Assembly (NCBI GenBank): GCA_035249905.1
Contig: DATFFT010000006.1
Coordinates: 1-64,000 of the forward strand
Direction: 5' to 3'
DNA length: 64,000 bases
DNA from: JAOUEA01 sp035249905
GTDB taxonomy: Bacteria; Actinomycetota; UBA4738; HRBIN12
A program made the translations under genes and the position numbers. The notes under the pieces were generated by a model that was given only the letters and a program-made list of their open reading frames with translations, was not told the origin of the DNA and ran no database searches. This document shows, in pieces, positions 49,198 through 57,794 of this stretch; position 1 is the first letter of the stretch; each line of letters opens with the position of its first letter.

Positions 49198-49806
49198 ATG
49201 CCGAAGATCTTCTCGATCCGCCCGACCTGGAGCCTGAAGGGACGCCGATCCCAGGGGCTGAGGGGATTCACCGGCAAACCGTTCCACCCGCCGCTCACCG
49301 ACTTCCCCATCGTCTGTTACTCGCTGGCGGCGGTCTTCGATCTGATCTCGTACCTCTCGCCGGCCGACGATGCGAAGGCGCAGGACTTCTTCGCGGCGGC
49401 CACGTTCGTGATGGTGGCCGGGTTCGTCGTGAGCCTGGGCGCCGCGCTCACCGGCTTCCTCGATTGGTGGAAGGGGATCCCGCGTGACCGAAGTTCGGGG
49501 CCGATCGGCCGCGCCAAGCGAACGCAGGTGTGGCGCACGATCAATTGGCACGCGACCGTGATGGTCACGGTCACCCTGATCACGCTCGTCGACCTGTTGC
49601 TGCGGATCCCGGCGTTCGATGAAGCCCAGACCCAGACGGCCTGGCTCGTGCTGTCGGTGCTCGCCGCGGTCCTCGTGTTGTTCGGAGCCGCCTACGGAGG
49701 CACGCTCGTCTTCGAGTACGCGTTCAACGTCGAGAACGTCGAGGAGGTCTGGCAGGAGTCCGAGCAGGATCACGTGCGGCAGGACCGCCGCCCGACGGGC
49801 GGGTAG
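49198..49806 (+). CDS. DUF2231-like membrane protein
   Basis: This 202-residue integral membrane protein has four predicted helices (about 35-55, 65-88, 118-138, 147-170). FHPPLTDFPIVCYSLAAVFDL is the diagnostic N-terminal helix of DUF2231 (HPxxxxFPIALxxxAxxxD), and a His lies in INWHATVMVTV. The family is often associated with haem proteins and respiratory modules, but its role is not established. A strong AAGGAGG ribosome site precedes the ATG. It follows the lipoprotein gene on the same strand and shares its ECF-type promoter sequence. Confidence 0.85.
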   Translation: MPKIFSIRPTWSLKGRRSQGLRGFTGKPFHPPLTDFPIVCYSLAAVFDLISYLSPADDAKAQDFFAAATFVMVAGFVVSLGAALTGFLDWWKGIPRDRSSGPIGRAKRTQVWRTINWHATVMVTVTLITLVDLLLRIPAFDEAQTQTAWLVLSVLAAVLVLFGAAYGGTLVFEYAFNVENVEEVWQESEQDHVRQDRRPTGG

Positions 49807-49831
49807 ACGCGGAGCGTCCCCCGGTCGCTGG

Positions 49832-50878
49832 CTACTGAGCCGGCAGCTCCAGCTCGTCCTCCTCGAGGCGGATCTGCGTGGAGCGTTCGAACGCAGCGAT
49901 GCCTCGGAGCACCATGTCGACCGACGCGACCGGGTCGATCCCGACCGCCGTCTCGGCGGCCAGCACGAGGCCGTGCACGCCGTCGAGCAGGGTGTTGGCG
50001 ATGTCGTTGGACTCCGCGATCGTCGGCACGCGGCTCGTGACCATCGACTCGAGCAGGTTCGTCGCGACGTAGACCGGACGGTTCCAGCGGTTCGCGTGAC
50101 GGATGATCGTCTTCTGGTAGTAGGGCACGAGCTCGAACGGGACCTCCCGCGAGAGGTCGCCGCGGTCGATCAGGACCGCGTCGGCCGCGTCGATGATCGC
50201 GTCCATGTTCCGCACGCCGACACGGCTCTCGATCTTGGCGATGACGTTCGCGCCCTGCGGTGCGAGCGAACGGATGCGGGCCACCTCGTCGGCGTTGCTC
50301 GCGAACGAGAGCGCGTAGTCGGCGATGCCGTGCCGGGCACCCAGCTCGATCGCCGCCTCGTCCTTCTCCGAGAGAGCCGGGAGCTCCGGAGGTGGAGCGA
50401 CGGTGACGCCCTTGTTGGATCGCATGCGGCCGGTGCTCGTGACCCGTGCGCGCGCTCTGCGTTCGGCGACGTCGGTGACCCGGAGCCTGGCGCCGTCGAA
50501 GTCGATCTCCAGCAGGCTGCCCACGGTCAACGCCTCGAAGAGCGTGGCCGGCCATAGCGTCACCGACTCCGTGGAGCCGACGACGCGGTCCGCGACGAGA
50601 TCGATCTCGCTCCCCTCCTCGAGCACGACCCCGTCGGCCACCTCGCCGCACCTCACCTGCGCGCCCTCGGTGTCCAGGCAGATCGGGGTGGACGAGCTCC
50701 CCTGGATCAGCTCGATGGCGGGTTCCACACGCTCGAGCGGAGTGTGGGAGAGGTTGATGCGGAACAGGTCGACGTTGCGTGCGTCGAGCTCACGGATGAT
50801 CTCGGGGCGCATGGACGCCGGGCCGAGCGTGCAGAGGATCTGGATCTTCAAGGGGCCCTCCGGGGGGACGTGTCTCAT
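49832..50878 (-). CDS. Short pyruvate kinase-like protein lacking the C-terminal domain
   Basis: This 348-residue protein matches the A and B domains of pyruvate kinase: TLGPAS, RINLSHTPLE, the B domain with STPICLDTEGAQVRCG, ANVIAKIESRVGVRN with the catalytic Lys, LIDRGDLSREVPFE and VATNLLESMV, then AAETAVGIDP. The roughly 120-residue regulatory C-terminal domain of ordinary pyruvate kinases is absent. VATN-LLES in place of VATQMLES and TAVGIDP for TAxGxYP mark it as divergent. It may act on PEP or on a different enol-phosphate. TATCGT lies eight bases before the ATG, suggesting leaderless expression. Convergent with the DUF2231 gene. Confidence 0.82.
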   Translation of the reverse strand: MRHVPPEGPLKIQILCTLGPASMRPEIIRELDARNVDLFRINLSHTPLERVEPAIELIQGSSSTPICLDTEGAQVRCGEVADGVVLEEGSEIDLVADRVVGSTESVTLWPATLFEALTVGSLLEIDFDGARLRVTDVAERRARARVTSTGRMRSNKGVTVAPPPELPALSEKDEAAIELGARHGIADYALSFASNADEVARIRSLAPQGANVIAKIESRVGVRNMDAIIDAADAVLIDRGDLSREVPFELVPYYQKTIIRHANRWNRPVYVATNLLESMVTSRVPTIAESNDIANTLLDGVHGLVLAAETAVGIDPVASVDMVLRGIAAFERSTQIRLEEDELELPAQ

Positions 50879-50886
50879 GGCCGTTC

Positions 50887-50892
50887 ACGATA
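50887..50892 (-). promoter_or_regulatory. -10 hexamer TATCGT, leaderless transcript
   Basis: TATCGT on the minus strand, eight bases before the ATG at 50878; no ribosome-binding sequence is present. Confidence 0.4.
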
Positions 50893-51012
50893 CTGCCGTC
50901 GCCCATGTTGACGGACGGGACGGCTGTTGACGAGGGCCATCCAGCGCCCTCGCGACGGCGAACGACCTAGTGCCTCGGTCTCCGACCGCCGCGCGAGCCG
51001 TACCATCGCACC

Positions 51013-51777
51013 ATCAGGCGCCTCACCGGCATCGTGGTCGCCGGCGCCGTGGTGGCGGTCGCGTCGGCGGCCGTCGTCGGCGCCGATACCTTCACGCCCG
51101 TCATCGTCCGGCCCGGCACATCCCTCGCCGATCGGCCCGTCGCCGGCCACCCGGAAACCGTGCCGACCGCCCATGCAGCGCGGCCGAACACGCGTTTCGA
51201 GGGAGGGGTGTTCCGGATCGGGCCCTTCCTTCGGGAACGGTTGGTCGGCCGGAACTGGCACCCGGGGTGCCCCGTGGGGATCGACGACCTGCGCCACGTG
51301 CTCGTCAGCTACTGGAACCTCCAGGGGCGCGTGCGGTCGGGGCCGCTGATCGTGCACGAGGCCGTGGCGCGCGACGTTCTCTGGGTCTTCCGGCGGTTGT
51401 TCGATGCCCGGTTCCCGATCCGTCACGTCGCGCTGCCCCCGCCCTACCGACCGCCCGTTCGGCGTGACTGGTTCAGCACGCACGACCGCTCCTCGTCGTT
51501 CAACTGCCGGCCGGCGACGGGCAACCCCGGATCGCTCTCCCACCACTCCTACGGATGGGCGATCGACATCAATCCGCTCGAGAATCCCTACGTGCGCTCC
51601 GACGGATCGGTGCTTCGGCGCGCGGCGAAGCCGTACACCGACCGATCGCGGCACGAGCCCGGCATGATCCACCGTGGCGACGTCGTGGTCCGCTCGTTCG
51701 CCAGGATCGGCTGGGAGTGGGGCGGCGACTGGGTGACGTTGAAGGACTACATGCATTTCTCACTCACGGGTCGCTAG
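51013..51777 (+). CDS. Secreted M15-family peptidase (VanY/D,D-carboxypeptidase-like)
   Basis: This exported zinc peptidase probably trims peptidoglycan stem peptides. From GTG51034 the zinc residues are His171 and Asp178 (HSYGWAID) and His241 (KDYMHF); the SSFNCRP substrate loop is also typical. The start is a puzzle. GTG51034 removes the positively charged part of the signal peptide. Between the upstream in-frame stop (50968) and GTG51034 there is no ATG, GTG or TTG; only ATC51013 would give RRLTGIVVAGAVVAVASA. TACCAT lies six bases before that ATC, as in leaderless genes here. I annotate from 51013 with that caveat. Confidence 0.75.
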   Translation: MRRLTGIVVAGAVVAVASAAVVGADTFTPVIVRPGTSLADRPVAGHPETVPTAHAARPNTRFEGGVFRIGPFLRERLVGRNWHPGCPVGIDDLRHVLVSYWNLQGRVRSGPLIVHEAVARDVLWVFRRLFDARFPIRHVALPPPYRPPVRRDWFSTHDRSSSFNCRPATGNPGSLSHHSYGWAIDINPLENPYVRSDGSVLRRAAKPYTDRSRHEPGMIHRGDVVVRSFARIGWEWGGDWVTLKDYMHFSLTGR

Positions 51778-51791
51778 CCGGCGTCCGAAGG

Positions 51792-53471
51792 TCAGGGCTC
51801 TCGGGCAGGACCGGTCGGCTCGGTCGGAGAACGGTCGGCCTCACCCGGCGCCGATGCACGCAACGGGCCCCCGGCACCGACAGCGTCGGCCGGTGGCTGC
51901 TCGCCCCCGGGACCCGCGTGTCGCCCCTGCGCGCTCGGGTTGCGGATACCGGTCGCGTTGATCGCCGCACCGGCCACCAGCAACGCCACCGAGACGAGCA
52001 TCGCGAGGCGGAACGCGTCGGTGGATGCCGCGCGGGCGGCGGTTCGGATCTCGGGCGAGGCGTCGCTCGACGGTCGGTTCAACGGCGCGACCTCGGACTG
52101 GAACTCGCGGGAGTCCACGTCCGTGCCCGGCACCTGCCTCGCGATCGACGCGTAGAAGCTCGAGGCGACGGCCACGAAGATCACTGCCGTCACGAGCGGC
52201 GAACCCACGCGCGAGATCGCGTTGTTGATGGCGGAGGCGACCCCGGCGTTGCTCTCGGGCACCGACGTCATCAGCGCGGTCGTGAGCGGCGCCACCATGA
52301 TCATCAGGCCGGCGCCGAACACGAGCAGCGCGGGCAGCAGGTCGACGAAGTAGTCCGCGGGCGGCAGGATCGACGACCCCTCGCCGCCCCCGAACACCCA
52401 GGCCGCGCTGTCGGAGGGGATGCGGACGTACCACAGCAGCCCGAGGGCCATGATCGCCGGCCCGAGCGCCATGTAGAGGCGTGGGCCGTGACGGGCGGCG
52501 AGCTTCCCGAACCGAGTCGAGAACAAGACCAGCAGCAACGACGAGGGGATGCCGGCGATGCCCGCCGCCTGCTCGTTGTAGCCGAGCGTGCCGATCAGGA
52601 AGATCCCCTGGAACGTCAACGAGACGTAGAGCGCGCCGTAGATCACGAGCGTCGACAGGTTCGTGACCGTGAAGTTCCTCGACCGGAACAGGCGGGGGGG
52701 CACCAGTGGATCGCGACGCTTGACCATCAGGAACGGGAACGCGATCGCGGCGAGGGCGCCGATGACGAGGCTGGTAACGGCGATCGGCTCCCCCCAACCC
52801 TGCTGCTGTCCTCGGATCGTGCCGAACGCGAGCCCTCCGACGGCGAGCACGATCACGAACGAGCCGAGCCAGTCGAAGTGCCCGGTCGCGTCGGGGTCGC
52901 GAGACTCGGGCACGTATCGAACGGTCGCGAGGTAGGCGATCGCCAGCAACGGGAGGTTGATCAGGAACGCCATCCGCCAGGAGATCGTGTTGACCAACAG
53001 GCCCCCGACGAACGGTCCGAGGATCGACGTCGCGGCCGAGGCGCCCGCCCAGACACCGAACGCCCGGCCCCGCTCCTCGCCCTCGAAGCTCGCCGTGATG
53101 ATCGAGAGCGACCCCGGAACGACGAACGCGCCCGCCGCGCCCTGCAGCACGCGAGCGACGATCAAGATCTCGATCGAGGGGGCGATGCCGCACAACAGCG
53201 AGGTCGCGGCGAACCCGAGCAGTCCGAGGGAGAACATCTTCCGGCGTCCGTGATAGTCGGTGAGCCCGCCTGCCAGGATCAGCAGGGCGCTGAGCGTCAC
53301 GAAGTAGCCGTAAGCGACGTAGGACTGCGCCTCGAGCGTGCCGAACAGGTCCGACGGCAGGTCCTCGCCGATGCGCGGGAGCGCCAGGTTCACGACCGAC
53401 GTGTCGAGGAACACCACGGACGAGCCGAGGACGACGGCGACCATCGTCCAGCGCTTCCGCGCGGGGGTCAT
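51792..53471 (-). CDS. DHA2-type MFS exporter (14 TM)
   Basis: This 559-residue drug:proton antiporter-like protein has about 14 helices. The family motif LDTSVVNLALPRI sits in TM1 and LQGAAGAFVVPGSL in TM4-5, with a long extracellular loop before the last helix (about 440-490) and a Pro/Ala-rich tail. It probably exports a lipophilic compound. ATG53471, with AGGAACCC upstream, is used; GTG53510, which overlaps the stop of the upstream SnoaL-like gene (GTGA), would add 13 residues and is almost equally plausible. Confidence 0.88.
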   Translation of the reverse strand: MTPARKRWTMVAVVLGSSVVFLDTSVVNLALPRIGEDLPSDLFGTLEAQSYVAYGYFVTLSALLILAGGLTDYHGRRKMFSLGLLGFAATSLLCGIAPSIEILIVARVLQGAAGAFVVPGSLSIITASFEGEERGRAFGVWAGASAATSILGPFVGGLLVNTISWRMAFLINLPLLAIAYLATVRYVPESRDPDATGHFDWLGSFVIVLAVGGLAFGTIRGQQQGWGEPIAVTSLVIGALAAIAFPFLMVKRRDPLVPPRLFRSRNFTVTNLSTLVIYGALYVSLTFQGIFLIGTLGYNEQAAGIAGIPSSLLLVLFSTRFGKLAARHGPRLYMALGPAIMALGLLWYVRIPSDSAAWVFGGGEGSSILPPADYFVDLLPALLVFGAGLMIMVAPLTTALMTSVPESNAGVASAINNAISRVGSPLVTAVIFVAVASSFYASIARQVPGTDVDSREFQSEVAPLNRPSSDASPEIRTAARAASTDAFRLAMLVSVALLVAGAAINATGIRNPSAQGRHAGPGGEQPPADAVGAGGPLRASAPGEADRSPTEPTGPAREP

Positions 53472-53506
53472 GGGTTCCTGGCTCGTGACCGAGGTCTCGC
53501 CCGAGC

Positions 53507-53896
53507 TCACCGCGCCATCCGATGTACCCACTGGGCGCGCCACTGGGGCGCCTCGAAGGGTTGGGCGAAGTAGCCGGTCTGCCGGTAGACCTTCCCGTCG
53601 CGGATCTCGGCGATGCTCACGGCCTGGTACACGCTGCCGTCGGCGTACTCGAGCTCTGCCTCGCCCACCTCGAGGCCGCCGGAGCCGATCGCGCGACGGA
53701 AGCGGATGGCCGGGAGGCCGCCCGGGAAGTTCCGATCGATCGCCAGGGAGTCGTCGGGTCCTTCGATCCGCTCTCCCGACTGCGGCCACTCCAGCACGTA
53801 GTCGTCGTGCATCAGCTCCCTCGCGCCGTCCCAGTCCTTCGCGCCGAGCCGCATCCACAGCTGCTCGACGAGCGTCGTGGTTCCTCGTTCCCCCAT
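53507..53896 (-). CDS. SnoaL/NTF2-like domain protein
   Basis: This 129-residue cone-shaped NTF2-like domain begins VEQLWMRLGAKDWDGARELM, continues HDDYVLEWPQSGERIEGPD and closes VSIAEIRDGKVYRQTGYFAQPF, the classical SnoaL-like pattern. Such proteins are small isomerases, hydrolases or binding modules; nothing specific can be assigned. Two overlapping ATGs occur after GAGGAGGGC; only the second (53896) is in frame. It precedes the DHA2 exporter gene, possibly co-translated through a GTGA overlap. Confidence 0.85.
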   Translation of the reverse strand: MGERGTTTLVEQLWMRLGAKDWDGARELMHDDYVLEWPQSGERIEGPDDSLAIDRNFPGGLPAIRFRRAIGSGGLEVGEAELEYADGSVYQAVSIAEIRDGKVYRQTGYFAQPFEAPQWRAQWVHRMAR

Positions 53897-53943
53897 GCCA
53901 TGCCCTCCTCGACCCGTGGTTCGGAGCCTACGCGAGGGGGGCC

Positions 53944-53949
53944 TAGAGT
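53944..53949 (+). promoter_or_regulatory. -10 hexamer TAGAGT, leaderless SpoIID-like transcript
   Basis: TAGAGT lies nine bases before ATG53959 with no ribosome site between; a TAGGCT reading the other way (minus strand, about 53930) could serve the divergent SnoaL-like gene. Confidence 0.4.
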
Positions 53950-53958
53950 GGGTCGTGC

Positions 53959-55311
53959 ATGCGGAGGCGACCCCTCGTTCGAGCTTCGTGGACGGCGATC
54001 GTCCTCGTCGCCCTGGTGGGGGCGTGCACATCGTCACCGACCGAACCTGCCGACGACCAGCGGTCCCCGGCCATGCCGCCCGTGGCCGCATCCGGCGTCA
54101 CATCGCCCGCTCCGACGCCGCAACCGACCGTCGCGCCGGACCCCGCGGGGTTCCGGGTGGCCGGGCAGCGGATCCTCGTCCGGCCACCGCGGAGCGGCTC
54201 GTTCAGGGTCCGTGGACTCTATCCTTGGCGACCGTCGCGTTGCGTGGACGCCGAGCGCCCGACGCTCGAGGGGCGATACCCGGGGGTGCTGTCGATCCGT
54301 TCCGTCGACGACGGCACGCTGACGGTCGCGGTGACGCTCGATTTCCAGTCCTATCTCGAGGGCATCGCCGAGGTTCCGCCCACGTGGCCGACGGCGGCCC
54401 TCGAAGCCCAGGTCATCGCGGCGCGCTCGTACGTGCTCGCACGCACGGGGTGGTCGGGCGAGCAAGGCGACGACCTGGGCACACCGATCTGCGGCACGGC
54501 CGACTGCCAGGTCTACGGGGGTATCCCTCACCCACGTCCACCGGGGATGCACCGGTGGTACCGGGCCGTGCGGGAGACGAGAGGGCAGGTGCTGTCGTCC
54601 GGAGGTCGTCCGGCCGACACGGTGTACTTCTCGACCTCGAACGGACGCACGTACGGCAACGACGAGGTGTTCGGAAGCTCTCCGCTCCCGTACCTGCGTC
54701 CGGTCGTCGAGCGTGACGACGGCGCCAGCCCCGTGTCACGGTGGCGGGTCCGGCTCCCGGTACGCGACCTCACGACCGTGCTGCGTGCCGACGGAGCCTG
54801 GCCCCGGGGGGTTTCTATCAGGTCGGTGGCCGCGGAGGGTTCGATGGTGCGGCTCGCGGGTGACGGCGAGCGCCGCTCGATCGACGCGGGAACGCTCCGC
54901 GACGCCGTGAACACATGGGCCGCGTGCCTGCTGCCGCGCCGGTACCCGAGCGACGGCCTGCCCGTGACGATCCCCTCGGGCTGGTTCGCGCTGTCCTCCG
55001 GCGGACGTGCGCTGGTCGTAGACGGACGAGGCTGGGGGCACGGGGTCGGCATGGTGCAGTGGGGCGCCTACGGGAAGGCCCGCCGAGGCTGGTCGACGGA
55101 GCGCATCCTGGGTTTCTACTACGGAGGCCTCCGGCCGCGGCCCTCGCCCGAGCCCGGCACGGTGCAGGTGGTCCTCGCGACCGGCCTGCGCTCGCTCACC
55201 GTCGAGCCATCGGGCCCGGGCGCTCGGATCGCAGACATGAAGCTCGGCAGAGGTCCGCTCGACGTCACCGGCGGCGACGAGGTCACGGTGACCGGCAACC
55301 GGGTGGGTTGA
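53959..55311 (+). CDS. SpoIID/LytB-domain lipoprotein
   Basis: This 450-residue exported lipoprotein has the lipobox VGAC with Cys23. The SpoIID domain (about 100-390) contains the LDFQSYLEGIAEVPPTWP block with the catalytic Glu in GIAEVPP, ALEAQVIAARSYVLA, and the C-terminal signature GRGWGHGVGMVQWGAYG. SpoIID-type proteins are lytic transglycosylases acting on denuded glycan strands; outside sporulators they are thought to act in cell-wall remodelling. The neighbouring M15 peptidase and GH25 lysozyme fit a cell-wall role. Probably leaderless. Confidence 0.9.
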   Translation: MRRRPLVRASWTAIVLVALVGACTSSPTEPADDQRSPAMPPVAASGVTSPAPTPQPTVAPDPAGFRVAGQRILVRPPRSGSFRVRGLYPWRPSRCVDAERPTLEGRYPGVLSIRSVDDGTLTVAVTLDFQSYLEGIAEVPPTWPTAALEAQVIAARSYVLARTGWSGEQGDDLGTPICGTADCQVYGGIPHPRPPGMHRWYRAVRETRGQVLSSGGRPADTVYFSTSNGRTYGNDEVFGSSPLPYLRPVVERDDGASPVSRWRVRLPVRDLTTVLRADGAWPRGVSIRSVAAEGSMVRLAGDGERRSIDAGTLRDAVNTWAACLLPRRYPSDGLPVTIPSGWFALSSGGRALVVDGRGWGHGVGMVQWGAYGKARRGWSTERILGFYYGGLRPRPSPEPGTVQVVLATGLRSLTVEPSGPGARIADMKLGRGPLDVTGGDEVTVTGNRVG

Positions 55312-55322
55312 CCCCGGAGCCG

Positions 55323-56297
55323 TCAGCGCCCGGTCGCGAGCAGGAGCTTGCCGCTCGTGGTGCCGCCGGCCAGGGCGCGGTGTGCGTCCGGCGCACGTTC
55401 CAGCGGGAACCGCTCGTGCACGCGAACGTCGAGCTCGCCGTCGGCGACCATCGAGAAGACTTCGCCGGCGCGCCACAGCAGCTCGTCACGGGTCGCCGTG
55501 TAGTCGCCGAGGATCGGGCGGGTCAGGAACACCGACCCCGCGCCCTGGAGACGGCGGATGTCGAACGGCGGCACCGGTCCGCTCGACTGACCGTAGAGCA
55601 CGAGGGTTCCCCGGCGTCCGAGCGAGGCCAGGCTGTCCTCGAAGGTGTCCTTGGCGATCGAGTCGAACACGATGCGGGCGCCGCGCCCGTCGCCGTGGCG
55701 TCGGACGACCTCGGAGAGCTCGCGCGTTCCCCGGACGACGACGTCGGTGGCACCTGCGGCCGCGGCCGACTCGGCCTTCTCGACGGTCGAGGTCGTGCCG
55801 ACGACGGCCAGTCCCCGCCGCGCAGCCATCTGGGTGAGCAGCAGCCCGACGCCGCCGGCCGCTGCGTGGACCACGACGACGTCGCCGGCCTCCAGCGGCG
55901 CGATCGACTCGACGAGGAAGTGGGCGGTCATGCCCTGCAGCAGCACCGCTGCCGCCACGTCCGCACCGAGGGCCTCGGGGATCGGGACGAGACGGTCGGC
56001 CGGCACGAGCGCCGCCTCGGCGTAGGAGCCCGGCACCATCGCGTACGCGACCCGATCGCCCGGCACCACGCGGGTCACTCCGGCGCCCACCTCGAGCACC
56101 TCGCCGGCGCCCTCGGAGCCCGGTGTGTAGGGCATGGGAACCGGGTAGTTCCCGGATCGCTGCTGCACGTCGATCATGTTCACCCCGGCGACCTCGATGC
56201 CGACGAGGGCCTGGCCTTCCGACGGCGCGGCGAGCTCGACGTCCTCCAGCACCATGACGTCTGGATCACCCGGCTCATGAACGCGGATGGCTCGCAT
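55323..56297 (-). CDS. Quinone oxidoreductase (zeta-crystallin family)
   Basis: This 324-residue zinc-free medium-chain reductase transfers hydride from NADPH to quinones or reactive carbonyls. It has GVNMIDVQQRSGNYP, PGSEGAGEVLEVG and the nucleotide loop HAAAGGVGLLLTQ, and lacks the structural Cys quartet of alcohol dehydrogenases. GAGGAGG precedes the ATG. It converges on the SpoIID-like gene, 11 bases away, and is downstream of the DHA2 exporter gene on the same strand. Confidence 0.92.
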   Translation of the reverse strand: MRAIRVHEPGDPDVMVLEDVELAAPSEGQALVGIEVAGVNMIDVQQRSGNYPVPMPYTPGSEGAGEVLEVGAGVTRVVPGDRVAYAMVPGSYAEAALVPADRLVPIPEALGADVAAAVLLQGMTAHFLVESIAPLEAGDVVVVHAAAGGVGLLLTQMAARRGLAVVGTTSTVEKAESAAAAGATDVVVRGTRELSEVVRRHGDGRGARIVFDSIAKDTFEDSLASLGRRGTLVLYGQSSGPVPPFDIRRLQGAGSVFLTRPILGDYTATRDELLWRAGEVFSMVADGELDVRVHERFPLERAPDAHRALAGGTTSGKLLLATGR

Positions 56298-56357
56298 GGC
56301 TTCCTCCTCGATCAGGGATGTTCCGCGGGCACCCCGTGCGGGGCCCACGCTACCGAT

Positions 56358-57794
56358 TCAGGCGTGCGCGCGGTGATGCCACTGCAGGCGCCGCAGACGT
56401 TCGGGTTCGACACGACCGCCGACGAACACCAGCGAGACCACGAAGCCGCACAACGCCAGGAACGCGTCGACCGTGAACGCGAGAGCGATCCCTTCGGGCA
56501 GCGAATCTCGTGACGCGACGAGCGCGGTGTTGAGCCCGAGCCCGACCGAACCCCCCGCGATCTGGCACATGTAGACGATCCCACCGGCGAGGCTGGCGCG
56601 TGCCGGGTCGAGCGCCGTGACCCCCACCGTGGTGATCGACGAATAGAACAGACCGATGCCGAGCCCGAGAACGAGCATGCCGGGCACCAGCTCGGTGTAG
56701 GTGGTCGACGCATCGAGCCGGGAGAGGAGCGCCATGCCGACCGTCAGGCACGCGGCGCCGGTCGAGACCACCGGTTTCGCGCCGATCCTCCCGTACAGCG
56801 GCCCGGCCACGAACGAGACGATCGCGAACATGCCCATGGCGGGCAGCAGCCCCGCCCCCGAGCGGACGGCCGAGTAGCCGAGCTCCTTCGACATGAACTG
56901 GGGCAGGTAGAGCAGGGCGGCGAAGAAGATCGCCGACATCAGCAACACCGCGAGCGCGGCGGTCGAGAACGCCCGGTTCGACAACACGTCGGGCGGCACC
57001 AACGCCCGGTCGCCCTCGCGACGCTCGACGACGAAGAACGCTCCCAGGAACACCGCGCCCACCGCGAACAGCCCCAGGATCAGCGGGCTCGTCCAGCCCG
57101 AGCTCGAGCCCTCGTCGAGCGCGACCAGCAACGCCAGCAGGCCGATCGTGAGCACGGCGATGCCGGCGACATCGATGCGTCGGCCGGCGCTGCGCTCCTG
57201 GGTGAGGTGGACCGTGCGGAGCGTGATGGCGATCGCGAGCGCGGCGATCGGCACGTTGAGGAAGAAGATCCATCGCCATCCGACGGTGTCGGTCAGCGTG
57301 CCTCCGATCAGCGGCCCGATCGCGTTGCCGAACCCGGCCGCACCGAGGATCAGGCCGCCGGCCAGCCCGGCCTTGTCCTCGGGCAGGATCGCGAACGTCA
57401 TCCCGAGGACGGCCGGCCACATCAGCGCGCCCCCGATCCCCATCAGCGCACGGCAGCCGATCAACCAGACGATCTCGGGCGCCAACCCGCCGAGCAACGA
57501 GAAGACGGCGAAGATGGTCGCGCCGACGAAGAACATGCGCCGACGCCCGAACATGTCGGCGAGCCTTCCGCCCGGCACGATCAAGATGCCGAACACGAGC
57601 GCGTACCCGTTGATCACCCACTGCACCGTGGTGAGGTCGGAGTCGAGGTCGCTCTCCATCGCGGGCAGCGCGACGCTCAGGGCCGTGAAGTCGTTCGCGA
57701 TGACGAGCACCGCCACACCCATCGCGAGCAGGGCGAGCAGGGTCGACCGAGGGAGCCGAGCGGAGCCCTCCGCCGTCGCCGGCTCGCCGGTCAC
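56358..57794 (-). CDS. DHA2-type MFS exporter
   Basis: This 478-residue exporter has about 14 helices. Conserved pieces include NDFTALSVALPAMESDL in TM1, VPGGRLADMFGRRRMFFVG in the 2-3 loop and GRALMGIGGALMWPAVLG (read as CRALMGIGGALMWP) in TM4. It is more similar to the actinobacterial EmrB/QacA class than to the exporter at 51792, with no close-duplicate relationship. The GTG57794 overlaps the stop of the upstream gene (GTGA), giving a typical short N-terminus. Confidence 0.87.
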   Translation of the reverse strand: MTGEPATAEGSARLPRSTLLALLAMGVAVLVIANDFTALSVALPAMESDLDSDLTTVQWVINGYALVFGILIVPGGRLADMFGRRRMFFVGATIFAVFSLLGGLAPEIVWLIGCRALMGIGGALMWPAVLGMTFAILPEDKAGLAGGLILGAAGFGNAIGPLIGGTLTDTVGWRWIFFLNVPIAALAIAITLRTVHLTQERSAGRRIDVAGIAVLTIGLLALLVALDEGSSSGWTSPLILGLFAVGAVFLGAFFVVERREGDRALVPPDVLSNRAFSTAALAVLLMSAIFFAALLYLPQFMSKELGYSAVRSGAGLLPAMGMFAIVSFVAGPLYGRIGAKPVVSTGAACLTVGMALLSRLDASTTYTELVPGMLVLGLGIGLFYSSITTVGVTALDPARASLAGGIVYMCQIAGGSVGLGLNTALVASRDSLPEGIALAFTVDAFLALCGFVVSLVFVGGRVEPERLRRLQWHHRAHA

